Of a stretch of DNA of 64,000 bases, positions 43,531 to 52,597 are shown one piece after another. A program made the translations under genes and the position numbers. The stretch is from Alphaproteobacteria bacterium. GTDB lineage: Bacteria > Pseudomonadota > Alphaproteobacteria > Caulobacterales > Aquidulcibacteraceae. Within the stretch, counting starts at the first letter, position 1. Every line of letters starts with the position of its first letter. The notes under the pieces were generated by a model. It saw nothing but the letters and a program-made list of their open reading frames with translations. It was not told where the DNA came from and ran no database searches. The stretch spans positions 34,813 to 98,812 of the forward strand of contig JAGWZE010000010.1 of assembly GCA_018969015.1 (NCBI GenBank). Direction: 5' to 3'.

Positions 43531-43631
43531 GGCGTCATCCTGGATGCGCGCCCTGCGCGCGTCCGGGATCCAGGCGCCGCAGCAGCGCCCCTGGATCCCG
43601 GGCTCGCACGGGTGCGAGCCCGGGATGACGG
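43531..43631. repeat. GTCATCC/GGATCCAGG palindromic repeat, copy 3
   Basis: GGCGTCATCCTGGATGCG ... GTCCGGGATCCAGG, then CCTGGATCCCGGGC ... CCCGGGATGACGG. Strong inverted repeat between two minus-strand genes (GNAT and VOC), the only copy not at a convergent junction. The rest of 43440-43694 shows no gene. Confidence 0.87.
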
Positions 43632-43694
43632 AGACACCGAGAGGCGAGCGATGAACGCCCGCTTCGCGCCAATCCCGCAGACCAGCGCAGTCCC

Positions 43695-44054
43695 TCACGC
43701 CGGCGGCGTCAGCAACCCCAGCACATTCCCCGCCGTATCGCGCACCCACGCGAACTTCCGCCCGTCCGGCAGCGGCGCGGGGCCGACGAGCTTCGTTCCG
43801 CCGGCGGCGACGACGCGCTCCAGGGCGGCGGCGATGTCGTCCACCTGGGCGTAGAGCATGACGTAGGTCTCGGGCGGGTGGCCGAGCGCGTTGAGCATGC
43901 CCGTCGGGCCGGTCGCGCTCGTGATGACCTGGGCGGCGCCGGCCGGGAGGAATGTCCAGCCCAGGACGGCGCCGTAGAATTCGGAAAGCTTGGCCGAGTC
44001 GGTCGAGCCGATCTCGAAATGCACGATCGGCGCGGGCGTGGCTGGGGCGGTCAT
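43695..44054 (-). CDS. VOC family protein (glyoxalase/bleomycin-resistance fold)
   Basis: 119 residues from ATG 44054 (44081 is an alternative). PIVHFEIGSTDSAKLSEFYGAVLGWTF and DGRKFAWVRDTAGNVLGLL show the two beta-alpha-beta-beta-beta modules of the fold. Metal-dependent isomerase, dioxygenase or sequestration roles occur in the family. It is 31 nt downstream of micro-gene copy 3 on the same strand. An inverted repeat CGCTC/GAGCG (44059-44076) overlaps its ribosome site. Confidence 0.88.
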   Translation of the reverse strand: MTAPATPAPIVHFEIGSTDSAKLSEFYGAVLGWTFLPAGAAQVITSATGPTGMLNALGHPPETYVMLYAQVDDIAAALERVVAAGGTKLVGPAPLPDGRKFAWVRDTAGNVLGLLTPPA

Positions 44055-44085
44055 GGGGCGCTCCGTCTGCAGAGCGGTCACCCTA

Positions 44086-44178
44086 TCACGCCATCACGTG
44101 GGCGGCGACGCTCCACAGCGGCGTCATCACGCTCGCATAGACCAGGGCGGCGGCGGCGAAAGCGGCGAAGCGGAACAT
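44086..44178 (-). CDS. 30-residue membrane-segment micro-protein, copy 3 (most divergent)
   Basis: ATG at 44178 preceded by GAGGAGACCCGCC. 30 codons beginning MFRFAA, Pro at residue 20 followed by LWSV, and ending AAHVMA, then TGA. Only about half of the residues match the other copies, but start, Pro20, length, and the AA-x-hydrophobic-x-A end are kept, as is the promoter architecture. This divergence under constant architecture is the best sign that the ORF is real. Confidence 0.72.
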   Translation of the reverse strand: MFRFAAFAAAALVYASVMTPLWSVAAHVMA

Positions 44179-44224
44179 GGCGGGTCTCCTCGGATCGGGC
44201 CGCGGCGGCGACTTCGATGACGAG

Positions 44225-44266
44225 AAGCTACGCCCCGCCGCGGCGGCTGGGCGTGACCCAGGTCAC
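44225..44266 (-). promoter_or_regulatory. CRP/FNR-like class II promoter of micro-gene copy 3
   Basis: Palindrome at 44253-44266 (reads TGTGACCTGGGTCAC with the preceding T on the minus strand), 22 nt, then TAGCTT (44230-44225). Leader hairpin GCCG/CGGC at 44199-44209. Same geometry as the other three copies. Confidence 0.72.
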
Positions 44267-44329
44267 ATGGAAGACGGTCCAGCGCGGGCGACGCGCCGGT
44301 CCGCCAAGTGGCCGGACGCTCATCATAAT

Positions 44330-44358
44330 TTGACAATTGCCGGTCTAAAGCCGATACG
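44330..44358 (+). promoter_or_regulatory. Sigma70-type promoter candidate for rhlE
   Basis: TTGACA (44330-44335), 17 nt, GATACG (44353-44358). It lies in a 335-bp region between micro-gene 3 and the helicase that otherwise shows only the micro-gene promoter. The remaining 155 nt before the helicase ATG would be a long 5' leader, common for cold-regulated helicases. Confidence 0.5.
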
Positions 44359-44513
44359 CACCACATTCGCACGTCAGGCGTTGAGCGACGCCCAGGGCGT
44401 GACCCTGCCGGACCGCTCGTCGACGTTGGCCCCCTCTGGCCCCGTTTCCATGCGCTCCCCTTTCCCGTCGGCCTGCCTGCCGCAGGCCGCGACAGAGCTG
44501 CTCGTTTACCTAC

Positions 44514-46106
44514 ATGACTGATTTCTCCGCCTTCGGCCTCGCGCCGCAGCTGCTCCAGGCCCTCACGGCTTCGGGCTACACCACCCCCACGCCGATCCAG
44601 ACGCAGGCAATCCCGCTGGCCCTCGAAGGCCGCGACGTGATCGGCCTCGCCCAGACGGGCACCGGAAAAACCGCCGCCTTCGCGCTGCCGATCCTGCACC
44701 GCCTCGCCGCCGACCGCCGCCCGACGCCGGCGAAGTCCTGCCGCGCGCTGGTGCTCGCGCCGACGCGCGAACTCGCCGCGCAGATCAAGGAATCCTTCCG
44801 CACCTACGGCGCCAACATGGGGCTTTCGAGCACCGTGATCTTCGGCGGCGTGCCGATGGGCCGGCAGAAAGACGCCATGCTGCGCGGCATCGACGTGCTC
44901 GTCGCCACGCCCGGCCGTCTGCTCGACCTCGTCGGCCAGCGCGCGATCCGTCTCGACGCCGTCGAGTACCTCGTGCTCGACGAAGCCGACCACATGCTCG
45001 ACATCGGCTTCATCCACGCGCTGCGCGAAATCGCGCAAAAGGTGCCGAAGCAGCGGCAGACCTTGTTCTTCTCCGCGACGATGCCGAAAGAGATCGCCGA
45101 GCTTGCGGACCGCTTCCTCACCGATCCGGCGCGTGTCGCCGTCGCGCCCGCGGCCACGACGGCCGAGCGCGTCGAGCAGGTCGTGGTGCACGTCGAAAAC
45201 GCCAAGAAACCGCAGGTGCTGAGCGACATTCTCGCCGGCCCGGAAGTGACGCGCGCCGTCGTGTTCACGCGCACCAAGCACGGCGCCGACCGCGTCGTGC
45301 GCCGCCTTCTCGCCACCGGCGTCGTCGCCGAAGCGATCCACGGCAACAAGAGCCAGGGCCAGCGCGAGCGCGCGCTCGCGGCGTTCAAGTACGGCAAGGC
45401 GCGCGTGCTCGTCGCGACCGAGATCGCCGCGCGCGGCCTCGACATCGACGACGTCTCCCACGTCGTGAACTTCGATCTGCCGAACGTGCCGGAGCAGTAC
45501 GTGCACCGCATCGGCCGGACGGCGCGCGCGGGCGCGTCGGGCCTCGCCATCTCGCTGTGCGCGCCGGACGAGCGCTCCTACCTGAAGGACATCGAACGAA
45601 CGACGCGCCAGCCCATCCCGGTGCTCGAGCACCCGATGTCGCTGCCGACGCCGGCGCCGGACGCCCGCGTTCCCCCGCCGCCCAAGCAGGGTCGCGGCGG
45701 CGGCGGTGGCGGCGGTCGCGGCGGCCGTCCGCCCTACCAGCGTCAGGCCGAACGCCAACCGGGCGAGGGCCGTGCGCGCGACGAGCGTCCGCGCCAGGAC
45801 GGCCCCCGCGAGGATCGCCAGCCCCGCGCCGAACGCCGCGAAGAGCAGCCGCGGAGCCACGCGCCGCGCGGCCAATCCCCCCGTGGTCAGGCGCCTGCCG
45901 GCGCGCCGCGCGATGGGCGGGGTCCGGACGATCGCCGTCCGAAGTCGGACGCCCGCGGACGTCCCGATGCACGGTCCGACGATCGGGCCGGCGGTGACCG
46001 CGGCGAGCGTCGTCGCGGCGGCGGCGAAGAAATCTGGTCGAACCAGGCGGCCGCCCCGCGTCGCGGGCCCGGTCGCTCGGGCGGCGGCAACGGCCGCAAG
46101 CGCTAG
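44514..46106 (+). CDS. rhlE: DEAD-box RNA helicase, RhlE-like
   Basis: 530 residues. Q-motif [23 protein letters not shown], motif I AQTGTGKT (46-53), PTRELAAQI, motif II DEAD, SAT, and [10 protein letters not shown]. The core ends near 385. The final 145 residues are a low-complexity Gly/Arg/Pro/Asp-rich tail with RGG-like stretches that probably bind RNA and promote condensation. Roles in ribosome assembly and mRNA decay at low temperature are known for the family. Confidence 0.94.
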   Translation: MTDFSAFGLAPQLLQALTASGYTTPTPIQTQAIPLALEGRDVIGLAQTGTGKTAAFALPILHRLAADRRPTPAKSCRALVLAPTRELAAQIKESFRTYGANMGLSSTVIFGGVPMGRQKDAMLRGIDVLVATPGRLLDLVGQRAIRLDAVEYLVLDEADHMLDIGFIHALREIAQKVPKQRQTLFFSATMPKEIAELADRFLTDPARVAVAPAATTAERVEQVVVHVENAKKPQVLSDILAGPEVTRAVVFTRTKHGADRVVRRLLATGVVAEAIHGNKSQGQRERALAAFKYGKARVLVATEIAARGLDIDDVSHVVNFDLPNVPEQYVHRIGRTARAGASGLAISLCAPDERSYLKDIERTTRQPIPVLEHPMSLPTPAPDARVPPPPKQGRGGGGGGGRGGRPPYQRQAERQPGEGRARDERPRQDGPREDRQPRAERREEQPRSHAPRGQSPRGQAPAGAPRDGRGPDDRRPKSDARGRPDARSDDRAGGDRGERRRGGGEEIWSNQAAAPRRGPGRSGGGNGRKR

Positions 46107-46121
46107 GTTCGCCTCTGACGG

Positions 46122-46167
46122 CCCCGTCATCCTCGGCGCGCGCGCTTGCGCGTGCCGGGGATCCAGG
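46122..46167. repeat. GTCATCC palindromic repeat, half copy
   Basis: CCCCGTCATCCTCGGCGCG ... GGGGATCCAGG, the left half only, between the convergent rhlE and leuB stops. The inner CGCGCGCGCTTGCGCG part can still fold. Confidence 0.8.
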
Positions 46168-46170
46168 GCC

Positions 46171-47241
46171 CTACGCCAGCGCCTTCACCACCGCATCGCC
46201 CATCTCGCGCGTCGTCGCCTTGCCGCCCAGGTCCGGCGTGCGCACGCCAGCGGCGAGCGCCGCCACCACAGCCGCGCGCACCTTGTCCGCCAGATCGGCG
46301 CGACCGAGCGACAACCGCAGCGCCATCTCGAACGACAAGATCGCCGCGAGCGGATTGGCCACGCCCTTGCCGGCAATGTCCGGCGCGGAACCGTGCACCG
46401 GCTCATAGAGCCCCGGCTTGCCGGCCTCGCCGAGCGCGGCCGACGGCAGAAGGCCGATCGAGCCGGTGAGCATCGCCGCGGCGTCGGAGAGGATGTCGCC
46501 GAACAGATTGTCCGTGACGATCACGTCGAACTGCTTGGGCGCCTTCACGAGCTGCATGGCGCAGTTGTCGGCCAGGATGTGCTCGAGCTTCACGTCGGCG
46601 TACTCGGCCGCGTGCAGCGCGGTGACCTCCTCCTTCCAGAGCAGGCCGGATTCCATGACGTTGGATTTCTCCGCAGAGTGCACGACGCCGCGCCGTTTGC
46701 GCGCCGTCTCGAATGCGACGCGCGCCACGCGGCGGATTTCCGAACTCGTATAGACCTGCGTATCGACGCCGCGACGTTGCCCGTCCGGGAGCGTCTCGAT
46801 GCCGCGCGGCTGGCCGAAATACACGCCGCCCGTGAGCTCGCGCACGATCAGGATATCGAGCCCGGCGATGAGGTCGCGCTTCAGCGGCGAGGCGTCGGCG
46901 AGATCGTCGAAGCAGATCGCCGGCCGGAGATTGGCGAACACCTCCATCTCCTGCCGCAGACGCAGCAAGCCCGCCTCGGGCCGCTTGTCGCGCGCGACCT
47001 TCGCCCATTGCGGCCCACCGACGGCGCCCATGAGCACCGCATCCGCCGCCTTGGCGGCCGCGACCGCCTCGTCCGTGATCGGCACGCCGAACTGGTCGAT
47101 CGAGGCGCCGCCGAACGGAGCGGTCTCCGTGTCGAGCTTCAAGCCCTGCGCACGCAGCGCGTCGATGACGCGGCGCACCTCGCCGATCACCTCGGGGCCA
47201 ATTCCATCGCCGGGCAGGAGCAGCAGCAGTTTCGTCGACAT
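46171..47241 (-). CDS. leuB: 3-isopropylmalate dehydrogenase
   Basis: 356 residues. LLLLPGDGIGPEVIGEVRRVI, RELTGGVYFGQPRG, the catalytic Lys region KSNVMESGLLWKEEV, metal-binding DNLFGDILSDAAAMLTGSIGLLPSA and NAD-binding EPVHGSAPDIAGKGVANPLAAILS. Third enzyme of leucine biosynthesis, oxidative decarboxylation of 3-isopropylmalate. ATG 47241 shares one base with the preceding stop codon (TGATG). leuC/leuD are not in the window. Confidence 0.97.
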   Translation of the reverse strand: MSTKLLLLLPGDGIGPEVIGEVRRVIDALRAQGLKLDTETAPFGGASIDQFGVPITDEAVAAAKAADAVLMGAVGGPQWAKVARDKRPEAGLLRLRQEMEVFANLRPAICFDDLADASPLKRDLIAGLDILIVRELTGGVYFGQPRGIETLPDGQRRGVDTQVYTSSEIRRVARVAFETARKRRGVVHSAEKSNVMESGLLWKEEVTALHAAEYADVKLEHILADNCAMQLVKAPKQFDVIVTDNLFGDILSDAAAMLTGSIGLLPSAALGEAGKPGLYEPVHGSAPDIAGKGVANPLAAILSFEMALRLSLGRADLADKVRAAVVAALAAGVRTPDLGGKATTREMGDAVVKALA

Positions 47242-47540
47242 CAGATGTCCTTCGCTTCGCTGACGCGATACTCTTTCATCACGCGATCGCCAATGCCGAC
47301 GGCCGGCCAGGCCGCCCGCCACGCCGCGAAATGCGGGCTGGCGCGATGCGCCGCCAGCGCAGCCTCGTCGTCGTAAACCTCGAAGATGCGAACGAGATGG
47401 TCGTCCTCGACGTCGTACGCGAAGGCATAGGCACGGCAGCCCGGTTCGGCGCGGCTGGCGGCGACGATCCGGAGGATTTCCGTCTCGGCGTCGGCGCGTC
47501 GTCCCGGCGCGATGCGCACGGTTCCTGCAAGCACGATCAT
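47241..47540 (-). CDS. Antibiotic biosynthesis monooxygenase (ABM/YgiN-like) domain protein
   Basis: 99 residues, a single dimeric alpha-beta barrel domain: LAGTVRIAPGRRADAETEIL, PGCRAYAFAYDVEDDHLVRIFEVYDDEAALAAHRASPHF. Relatives include quinol monooxygenases and heme-degrading enzymes; heme ligands are not obvious. Located between purU (10-nt gap) and leuB (1-nt overlap) in one operon. Confidence 0.9.
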   Translation of the reverse strand: MIVLAGTVRIAPGRRADAETEILRIVAASRAEPGCRAYAFAYDVEDDHLVRIFEVYDDEAALAAHRASPHFAAWRAAWPAVGIGDRVMKEYRVSEAKDI

Positions 47541-47550
47541 GCGCCCCTCC

Positions 47551-48411
47551 TCAATCGCGGAAGACGACCGTGCGCGCGCCGTTCAGCAGCACGCGGTCCT
47601 CGAGGTGATAGTGCACCGCGCGCGCCAGCACGCGCCGCTCAATGTCGCGCCCCTTGCGCACCAGATCGTCCGGCGTATCGGCGTGCGAGATGTGCTCCAC
47701 GTCCTGGACGATGATCGGCCCCTCGTCGAGATCGGCGGTGACGTAGTGCGACGTCGCGCCGATCATCTTCACGCCCCGCGCATGCGCCTGATGATAAGGC
47801 CGCGCGCCCTTGAAGCCCGGCAGGAAGCTGTGATGGATGTTGATGCAGCGCCCCGAAAGGTAGGCCGCCATCTCGTTCGACAGGATCTGCATGTAGCGCG
47901 CGAGCACCACGAGCTGCGCGCCGGTCTTTTCGATCAGCCCGCGCACCTGCGCTTCCTGCGCGGCCTTGGCGCCGGTCTCGACGGGCAGATGGTGGAACGG
48001 GATGTCGTCGTCGAGGTCGAGATTGAGCGCGCTGCGCGGATGGTTCGACACGATGCCGACGACGTCCATGTCGAGCTCGCCGATCCGACGGCGATACAGA
48101 AGATCGACGAGGCAATGGTCGAACTTGGAGACCATCAGAAGCACGCGATAGCGGTCGGCCCTGGAGCGCAGCTTCCACTCCATCTCGTACTCGCGCGCGA
48201 TCATCGCCAGGCGATCCCGCAGGAACGGGTAGGACGGCGCCTCCGGGCTGATGTGGAACACCACCCGCATGAAGAAGCGGTCCGAGAGGACGTCGTTGAA
48301 CTGCTGGGCGTCGAGAATGTTGCCGCCATACTCGAACAGCGAGCTCGAGATCTTGGCCACGATGCCGGGTCGGTCGTGGCAGGACAGGGACAGGATATGG
48401 ACGTTGCGCAC
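47551..48411 (-). CDS. purU: Formyltetrahydrofolate deformylase
   Basis: 286 residues from GTG 48411. N-terminal ACT domain ([28 protein letters not shown]), then the formyl-transferase-like hydrolase domain with [20 protein letters not shown] and the catalytic Asp in [10 protein letters not shown]. Releases formate from 10-formyl-THF, feeding PurT and balancing one-carbon pools. An in-frame extension to 48576 lacks family features. Confidence 0.94.
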   Translation of the reverse strand: MRNVHILSLSCHDRPGIVAKISSSLFEYGGNILDAQQFNDVLSDRFFMRVVFHISPEAPSYPFLRDRLAMIAREYEMEWKLRSRADRYRVLLMVSKFDHCLVDLLYRRRIGELDMDVVGIVSNHPRSALNLDLDDDIPFHHLPVETGAKAAQEAQVRGLIEKTGAQLVVLARYMQILSNEMAAYLSGRCINIHHSFLPGFKGARPYHQAHARGVKMIGATSHYVTADLDEGPIIVQDVEHISHADTPDDLVRKGRDIERRVLARAVHYHLEDRVLLNGARTVVFRD

Positions 48412-48562
48412 CGGGACGGCCTCCGTGCGGTCGCATAGACCGGATCGCGTCCCGGGGGAACCGGGCGCACGCGTCGCGCGCGTTCGCCCCGCGGGCTCGC
48501 CCGGCGCACGTCGCGCGCCTTCACACCCCCGCGAACCGGCTTGACCGCGCCCGGCCTTCGCG

Positions 48563-49939
48563 ATGCAAGAGCGCATGACGGGCGCCCTGCTCGAGATCCC
48601 CTACCGCGACCCGGTCGCCGCATTCGCCCCGTTCCGGGACCAGCCGCACGCCCTGCTGCTGCACGGCGCGGGCGCGCATCCCGCGGCGCGCTGGAGCCTG
48701 CTCGCGCCGCTGCCGGCGTCGCCGCTGGTGGTCGACGGCCCGGTCGCGGCCAGCGACGTTCTGGCGCAGCTGCGGGCGCGGCTGCGGCCCGCGCCGGCGT
48801 CGCCCGCGATCGCTGACGCCCTCCATGCGGCCGGCGTCCCCTTCGTCGGCGGCCTCGCGGGGTTCTTCGCCTACGAGTTCGGCGGCCTGATCGAGGCGAC
48901 TGCGCCGCAGCGCCGCCCCGTTGGCCTGCCGCTGGCCGCGCTCGCCCGGCACGATGTCGTCGCTGCGTTCGATCACGCGGCGCGTCGCGCCTGGATCGCC
49001 GCGCCCGACGCCGCCGCCGCGCGCCGCCTTGCCGCGCTGCTGGGCGACGGCGCGTGGCGCCCGTCGCGGCCGGCCGGGGCGACGCTCACGCCGCAGGAGC
49101 CGGACGGCTGGTACGGCGCGCAGGTCGATGCGGTCCGCACCGCTATTCGCCGGGGCGACGTCTTCCAGGCCAATGTCTCGCGCCGCTGCGCGGGGCGCCT
49201 TTCCCCCGATGATCATCCCTTCGATCTGTTCGCGCGCCTCGCCGCCGCGAGCCCGGCGCCGTTCCAGGCCTATCTGCGCCTGCCTGACGCCGCGATCGTC
49301 TCAAACTCTCCGGAGCGCCACGTCGCTATCCGGCGCGGACCGGATGGCGCGCTGCATGCCGAGACGAGCCCGATCAAAGGCACGCGCCCGCGCGGCGCCT
49401 CCGAAACCGACGACGCCCGCCTGATCGCCGAGCTGCTCGCGAGCGAGAAGGAAAAGGCCGAAAACCTGATGATCGTCGATCTCATGCGCAACGACCTCGC
49501 CCGCGTCTGCAGCGCCGGCTCGGTGCGCGTGCCGGTGCTGTTCGGCGTCGAGACGTTCGCGAACGTGCATCATCTCGTTTCTACGGTGCGCGGCCGCCTG
49601 CGCGAAGGGTGCGACGCGTTCGACCTTCTCGCCGCGGTGTTTCCCGCGGGATCGATCACCGGCGCGCCGAAGCTGATGGCGCAGAGCCTCATCGACAGCC
49701 TCGAGAGCGCGGCCCGCGGCGCCAGTTATGGCGGAATCGGATGGTTCGGAGACGAGGGCGGAATGGATCTCAACGTGACGATCCGCACGGCCGCCTGCGT
49801 CCGCGACGCCGAAGGATGGCAGGTGGAGTTCCGCGTCGGCGGCGGCATCACCATCGACAGCGCGCCCGACGCCGAAACCGAAGAAACCGTTGCGAAAGCG
49901 CGCAGCCTCGTCGCCGCGATCACGGGGGAGCAGCCATGA
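48563..49939 (+). CDS. pabB: Aminodeoxychorismate synthase component I
   Basis: 458 residues (start could be 48575, which has AAGAG upstream). The chorismate-binding core carries [10 protein letters not shown] with the Lys nucleophile/ligand region, [17 protein letters not shown] and [11 protein letters not shown]. PabB rather than TrpE because the next gene, overlapping by 4 nt, is a 4-amino-4-deoxychorismate lyase-type enzyme. Part of p-aminobenzoate and folate synthesis; glutamine amidotransferase PabA is not adjacent. Confidence 0.92.
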   Translation: MQERMTGALLEIPYRDPVAAFAPFRDQPHALLLHGAGAHPAARWSLLAPLPASPLVVDGPVAASDVLAQLRARLRPAPASPAIADALHAAGVPFVGGLAGFFAYEFGGLIEATAPQRRPVGLPLAALARHDVVAAFDHAARRAWIAAPDAAAARRLAALLGDGAWRPSRPAGATLTPQEPDGWYGAQVDAVRTAIRRGDVFQANVSRRCAGRLSPDDHPFDLFARLAAASPAPFQAYLRLPDAAIVSNSPERHVAIRRGPDGALHAETSPIKGTRPRGASETDDARLIAELLASEKEKAENLMIVDLMRNDLARVCSAGSVRVPVLFGVETFANVHHLVSTVRGRLREGCDAFDLLAAVFPAGSITGAPKLMAQSLIDSLESAARGASYGGIGWFGDEGGMDLNVTIRTAACVRDAEGWQVEFRVGGGITIDSAPDAETEETVAKARSLVAAITGEQP

Positions 49940-50751
49940 TCGTCTGGGCCGACGGACGCTGGATCGACGCGGCGGCGCCGGCCGCCCTGCTCGCCGATCG
50001 CGGCTTCGCGCTGGGCGACGGCCTGTTCGAAACGGTGCTCGCAGAGCAGGGCGCGCCGCGTTTTCTTGCCCGCCACCACGCGCGCCTCGCCGCTGGCGCC
50101 GCCGCCTTGGGCCTGCCGCCGCCGCCGAGCCTGGGCGAGATCGAAATGCTGGCCCGCGAAACGCTGCATCGCTCGCAACTCGATGCAACGCGCGCGGCGG
50201 TGCGGATTGCGTGGACGGCCGGACGCAGCGCCCGCGGCCTCGCACGAGACCCGGCCGCGCCCGGCGCGCTTTACGTGTCGGCGGCGCCCGCGCCCGCGCC
50301 GGCGCATCCAGCGGCGCTCGTCACCGCCCGCATCCGCCGCAACGAAACCTCTCCGACCGCGCGCTGGAAAACCTTGAGCTACCTCGACAGCGTGATGGCG
50401 CGCCGCGAGGCCGAACTCGCGGGCGCGGACGAAGCCGTCATGCTCAACACCGCCGGGCGCGTGGCCTGCGCCGCCGCCGCGACATTGATCGTCGTCGTCG
50501 GTGACGCGCTCGTCACGCCGCCGCTCGACGACGGCGCGCTGCCGGGCATTACGCGCGCCCGCCTCTTCGACGCCGGATTCAGCCTCGTCGAACGCCGATT
50601 GACGACGGCCGACATCGAAGCCGCGCCGGCGATCGCGCTCGCCAACGCGCTGATCGGGCTGCGCCCCGCCGCACGGCTCGATGGCCGCGCGCTCGATCCG
50701 GACCATCCCCGTCTCCGCGCGGCGGCGGCCGCGCTCGTCGCCACCGAATAG
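49936..50751 (+). CDS. pabC: Aminotransferase class IV, aminodeoxychorismate lyase
   Basis: 271 residues from ATG 49936 (ATGA overlap with pabB). FALGDGLFETVLAEQG is the class IV N-terminal signature, the PLP lysine is in RWKTLSYLDSVMARREA, and the helix ADEAVMLNTAGRV binds the cofactor. Cleaves aminodeoxychorismate to p-aminobenzoate and pyruvate; a branched-chain or D-amino-acid aminotransferase role is the alternative but the pabB coupling favours PabC. Confidence 0.9.
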   Translation: MIVWADGRWIDAAAPAALLADRGFALGDGLFETVLAEQGAPRFLARHHARLAAGAAALGLPPPPSLGEIEMLARETLHRSQLDATRAAVRIAWTAGRSARGLARDPAAPGALYVSAAPAPAPAHPAALVTARIRRNETSPTARWKTLSYLDSVMARREAELAGADEAVMLNTAGRVACAAAATLIVVVGDALVTPPLDDGALPGITRARLFDAGFSLVERRLTTADIEAAPAIALANALIGLRPAARLDGRALDPDHPRLRAAAAALVATE

Positions 50752-50998
50752 GACGGAACCGGACGGCCAAAGCGGCGCCGCGCGGCCTGAACGGCGCCGC
50801 GCCGTGATTTAGCGCCGCGCAGGGCGCCATTCATGAAAGTTCTTTACCTTTCCGGCGCACGTACGCAGAAACGCGCGCCGCCGGTCATGGATCGCCGCGG
50901 GAAAGTCACCGCGAAACAAATACTTTCCGTTCAAGAATTGACGTCACAAAGAATTACTGTGATTTGTTTTTCGCTGACTTAATCCCGAAGGACGCAGA

Positions 50999-51349
50999 AT
51001 GGCCCCCCGGCGATCCCACCCGATCTTGAAATCTCTGGAAGAACTCGACGCCGCGACGCTCGGCGACGTCATCGCCCGCGCCGAAGCGCTGCGCGACGAG
51101 AAACTCGCGGAAGCCAAAGCCGCGCTGAAAGCGGAGACGGTCGCGAAGGCCAAGGCTTTGGGTCTCGACGTGGAAGACCTGTTCGACGGAGCCCGTGGCC
51201 GGCGTGGCCGCAAAGCGAATGGCCGCTCCAAGTCCGACGTGGTGTTCCGCGGGCCGCAAGGCGAAACCTGGTCCGGCCGTGGTCGTCCGCCAGGCTGGAT
51301 CGTCGCGCTCGAAGCCAAAGGCCACAAGCGCGACAAGTATCGCGTCTGA
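50999..51349 (+). CDS. H-NS/HvrA family nucleoid protein
   Basis: 116 residues. N-terminal coiled-coil oligomerisation part with many Lys/Ala (about 15-60) and the C-terminal DNA-binding domain FRGPQGETWSGRGRPPGW, the alphaproteobacterial H-NS signature. A strongly AT-rich region lies just upstream (50830-50998), where such proteins often bind their own promoter. Silences AT-rich or acquired DNA in relatives. Confidence 0.93.
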   Translation: MAPRRSHPILKSLEELDAATLGDVIARAEALRDEKLAEAKAALKAETVAKAKALGLDVEDLFDGARGRRGRKANGRSKSDVVFRGPQGETWSGRGRPPGWIVALEAKGHKRDKYRV

Positions 51350-51372
51350 GACCTTCTCTTCGGCGTTCACGA

Positions 51373-51407
51373 CGGCCGCCCCCACACGGGCGGCCGTTGC
51401 CGTTTTC
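51373..51407 (+). terminator. Rho-independent terminator after the H-NS-like gene
   Basis: Stem CGGCCGCCC / GGGCGGCCG (51373-51396) followed by TTGCCGTTTTC. The rest of the roughly 240 nt to the VOC gene shows no obvious feature apart from a plausible promoter for that operon that I cannot place. Confidence 0.8.
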
Positions 51408-51646
51408 TGAACGGATTGCAACGCGGGTTCGATCGTCCGGCTTCGGCAATCCTGGCCGGCGCTCTCCTTCCGTTGCGTGATGCGGCGCGGTCGCGAGCGC
51501 ATCATGATCTTCCAGACGCGCGGCGCACCCGCGATGGAACCTGACGTGCGGCGTCGCGATGATGCCGATCGCGCCCGCCCTTGACGGGTGCGCGGGACAG
51601 TCGCAGCGTCGCCGTTCACGCACGCCCGCGCCTGCGGAGACCACTC

Positions 51647-52102
51647 ATGCCCGACCTTTCGACCACGTCCGTCATGCGCGGCGTCATCGCCTACCTCGCG
51701 ATCGACGGCGCGGACGCGGCGATGCGTTTCTACGGCCGCGCCTTCGACGCGAAGCTGTGGGGACAGCCCGCCCGCGACGACAAGGGCCGCGTCCTGAACG
51801 CCTCGCTGCTCGTCAATGGCGGCGTCCTCATGTTGATGGACGCCATGCCGGAGCACGGATCGCACCCCGCCCGCGCCGGACAGGGCGTGCTGCTGCAACT
51901 CGTCAGCCTGGACGGCGAAGCCATGTTCACGCGCGCGGTCGCGGCCGGATGCACGGTGATCGAGCCCTTCGAGCGGCGGTTCTGGGGCGATCGCTGGGGG
52001 CTCCTGCGCGATCCGTTCGGCCTCGATTGGGCGGTCAACGAGCCCTCGGCCGAGAACCAGGCGCTTGCCGCAACCATCACACCGCAGGAGATCCCGTCTT
52101 GA
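51647..52102 (+). CDS. VOC family protein, PhnB-like
   Basis: 151 residues from ATG 51647 with GGAGACC upstream. VIAYLAIDGADAAMRFYGRAF, then FWGDRWGLLRDPFGLDWAVNEP, the hallmark of PhnB-like glyoxalase-fold proteins. Coupled by 4 nt (TTGA) to an AHSA1-domain gene, a recurring pairing in proteobacteria. Function not established; small-molecule binding is assumed. Confidence 0.9.
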   Translation: MPDLSTTSVMRGVIAYLAIDGADAAMRFYGRAFDAKLWGQPARDDKGRVLNASLLVNGGVLMLMDAMPEHGSHPARAGQGVLLQLVSLDGEAMFTRAVAAGCTVIEPFERRFWGDRWGLLRDPFGLDWAVNEPSAENQALAATITPQEIPS

Positions 52103-52581
52103 CCACCGAAACGCCCGACGATCCGCGTGACCTCGTTCTGCGCCGCACGATCGCGGCGCCGCCGGCCATTCTCTTTCGCTGCTGGACCGAGCCCGAGCTG
52201 ATCGTGAAGTGGTTCACGCCGGCGCCCTGGACGACCGCGTCCGCGACGATCGATCTGCGCCCGGGCGGCAGGAACGTCATCGTCATGCACGGCCCGAACG
52301 GCGAGGTGCACCCCAACGAGGGCTGCTATCTCGAAGTCGATCCGCCGCGTCGTCTCGTGTTCACCGACGCGTTCGTGGGCGACTGGCGCCCGTCCCAGTC
52401 GCCGCCGTTCTTTACCGGCATCCTCACATTCGACGATCTCGGCGACGGCCGCACGCTCTACACCGCCCGCGCCCGCCACTGGACCATGGAGGCCGCCAAA
52501 GGCCACGAGGACATGGGCTTCCACGACGGGTGGGGCCGCGCGACCGATCAGCTCGAAGCGCTCGCGCGCACGCTGCTTTGA
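52099..52581 (+). CDS. SRPBCC/AHSA1-domain protein
   Basis: 160 residues, TTG start at 52099 forced by the overlap with the VOC stop; GGAGA sits upstream. LVLRRTIAAPPAILFRCWTEPELIVKWFTPAPW and GFHDGWGRATDQLEALARTL are typical of the AHSA1 Bet v1-like fold with its deep ligand cavity. Likely partner of the VOC protein. Confidence 0.9.
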   Translation: MTTETPDDPRDLVLRRTIAAPPAILFRCWTEPELIVKWFTPAPWTTASATIDLRPGGRNVIVMHGPNGEVHPNEGCYLEVDPPRRLVFTDAFVGDWRPSQSPPFFTGILTFDDLGDGRTLYTARARHWTMEAAKGHEDMGFHDGWGRATDQLEALARTLL

Positions 52582-52597
52582 AGCGCCGCGGCCAGGC

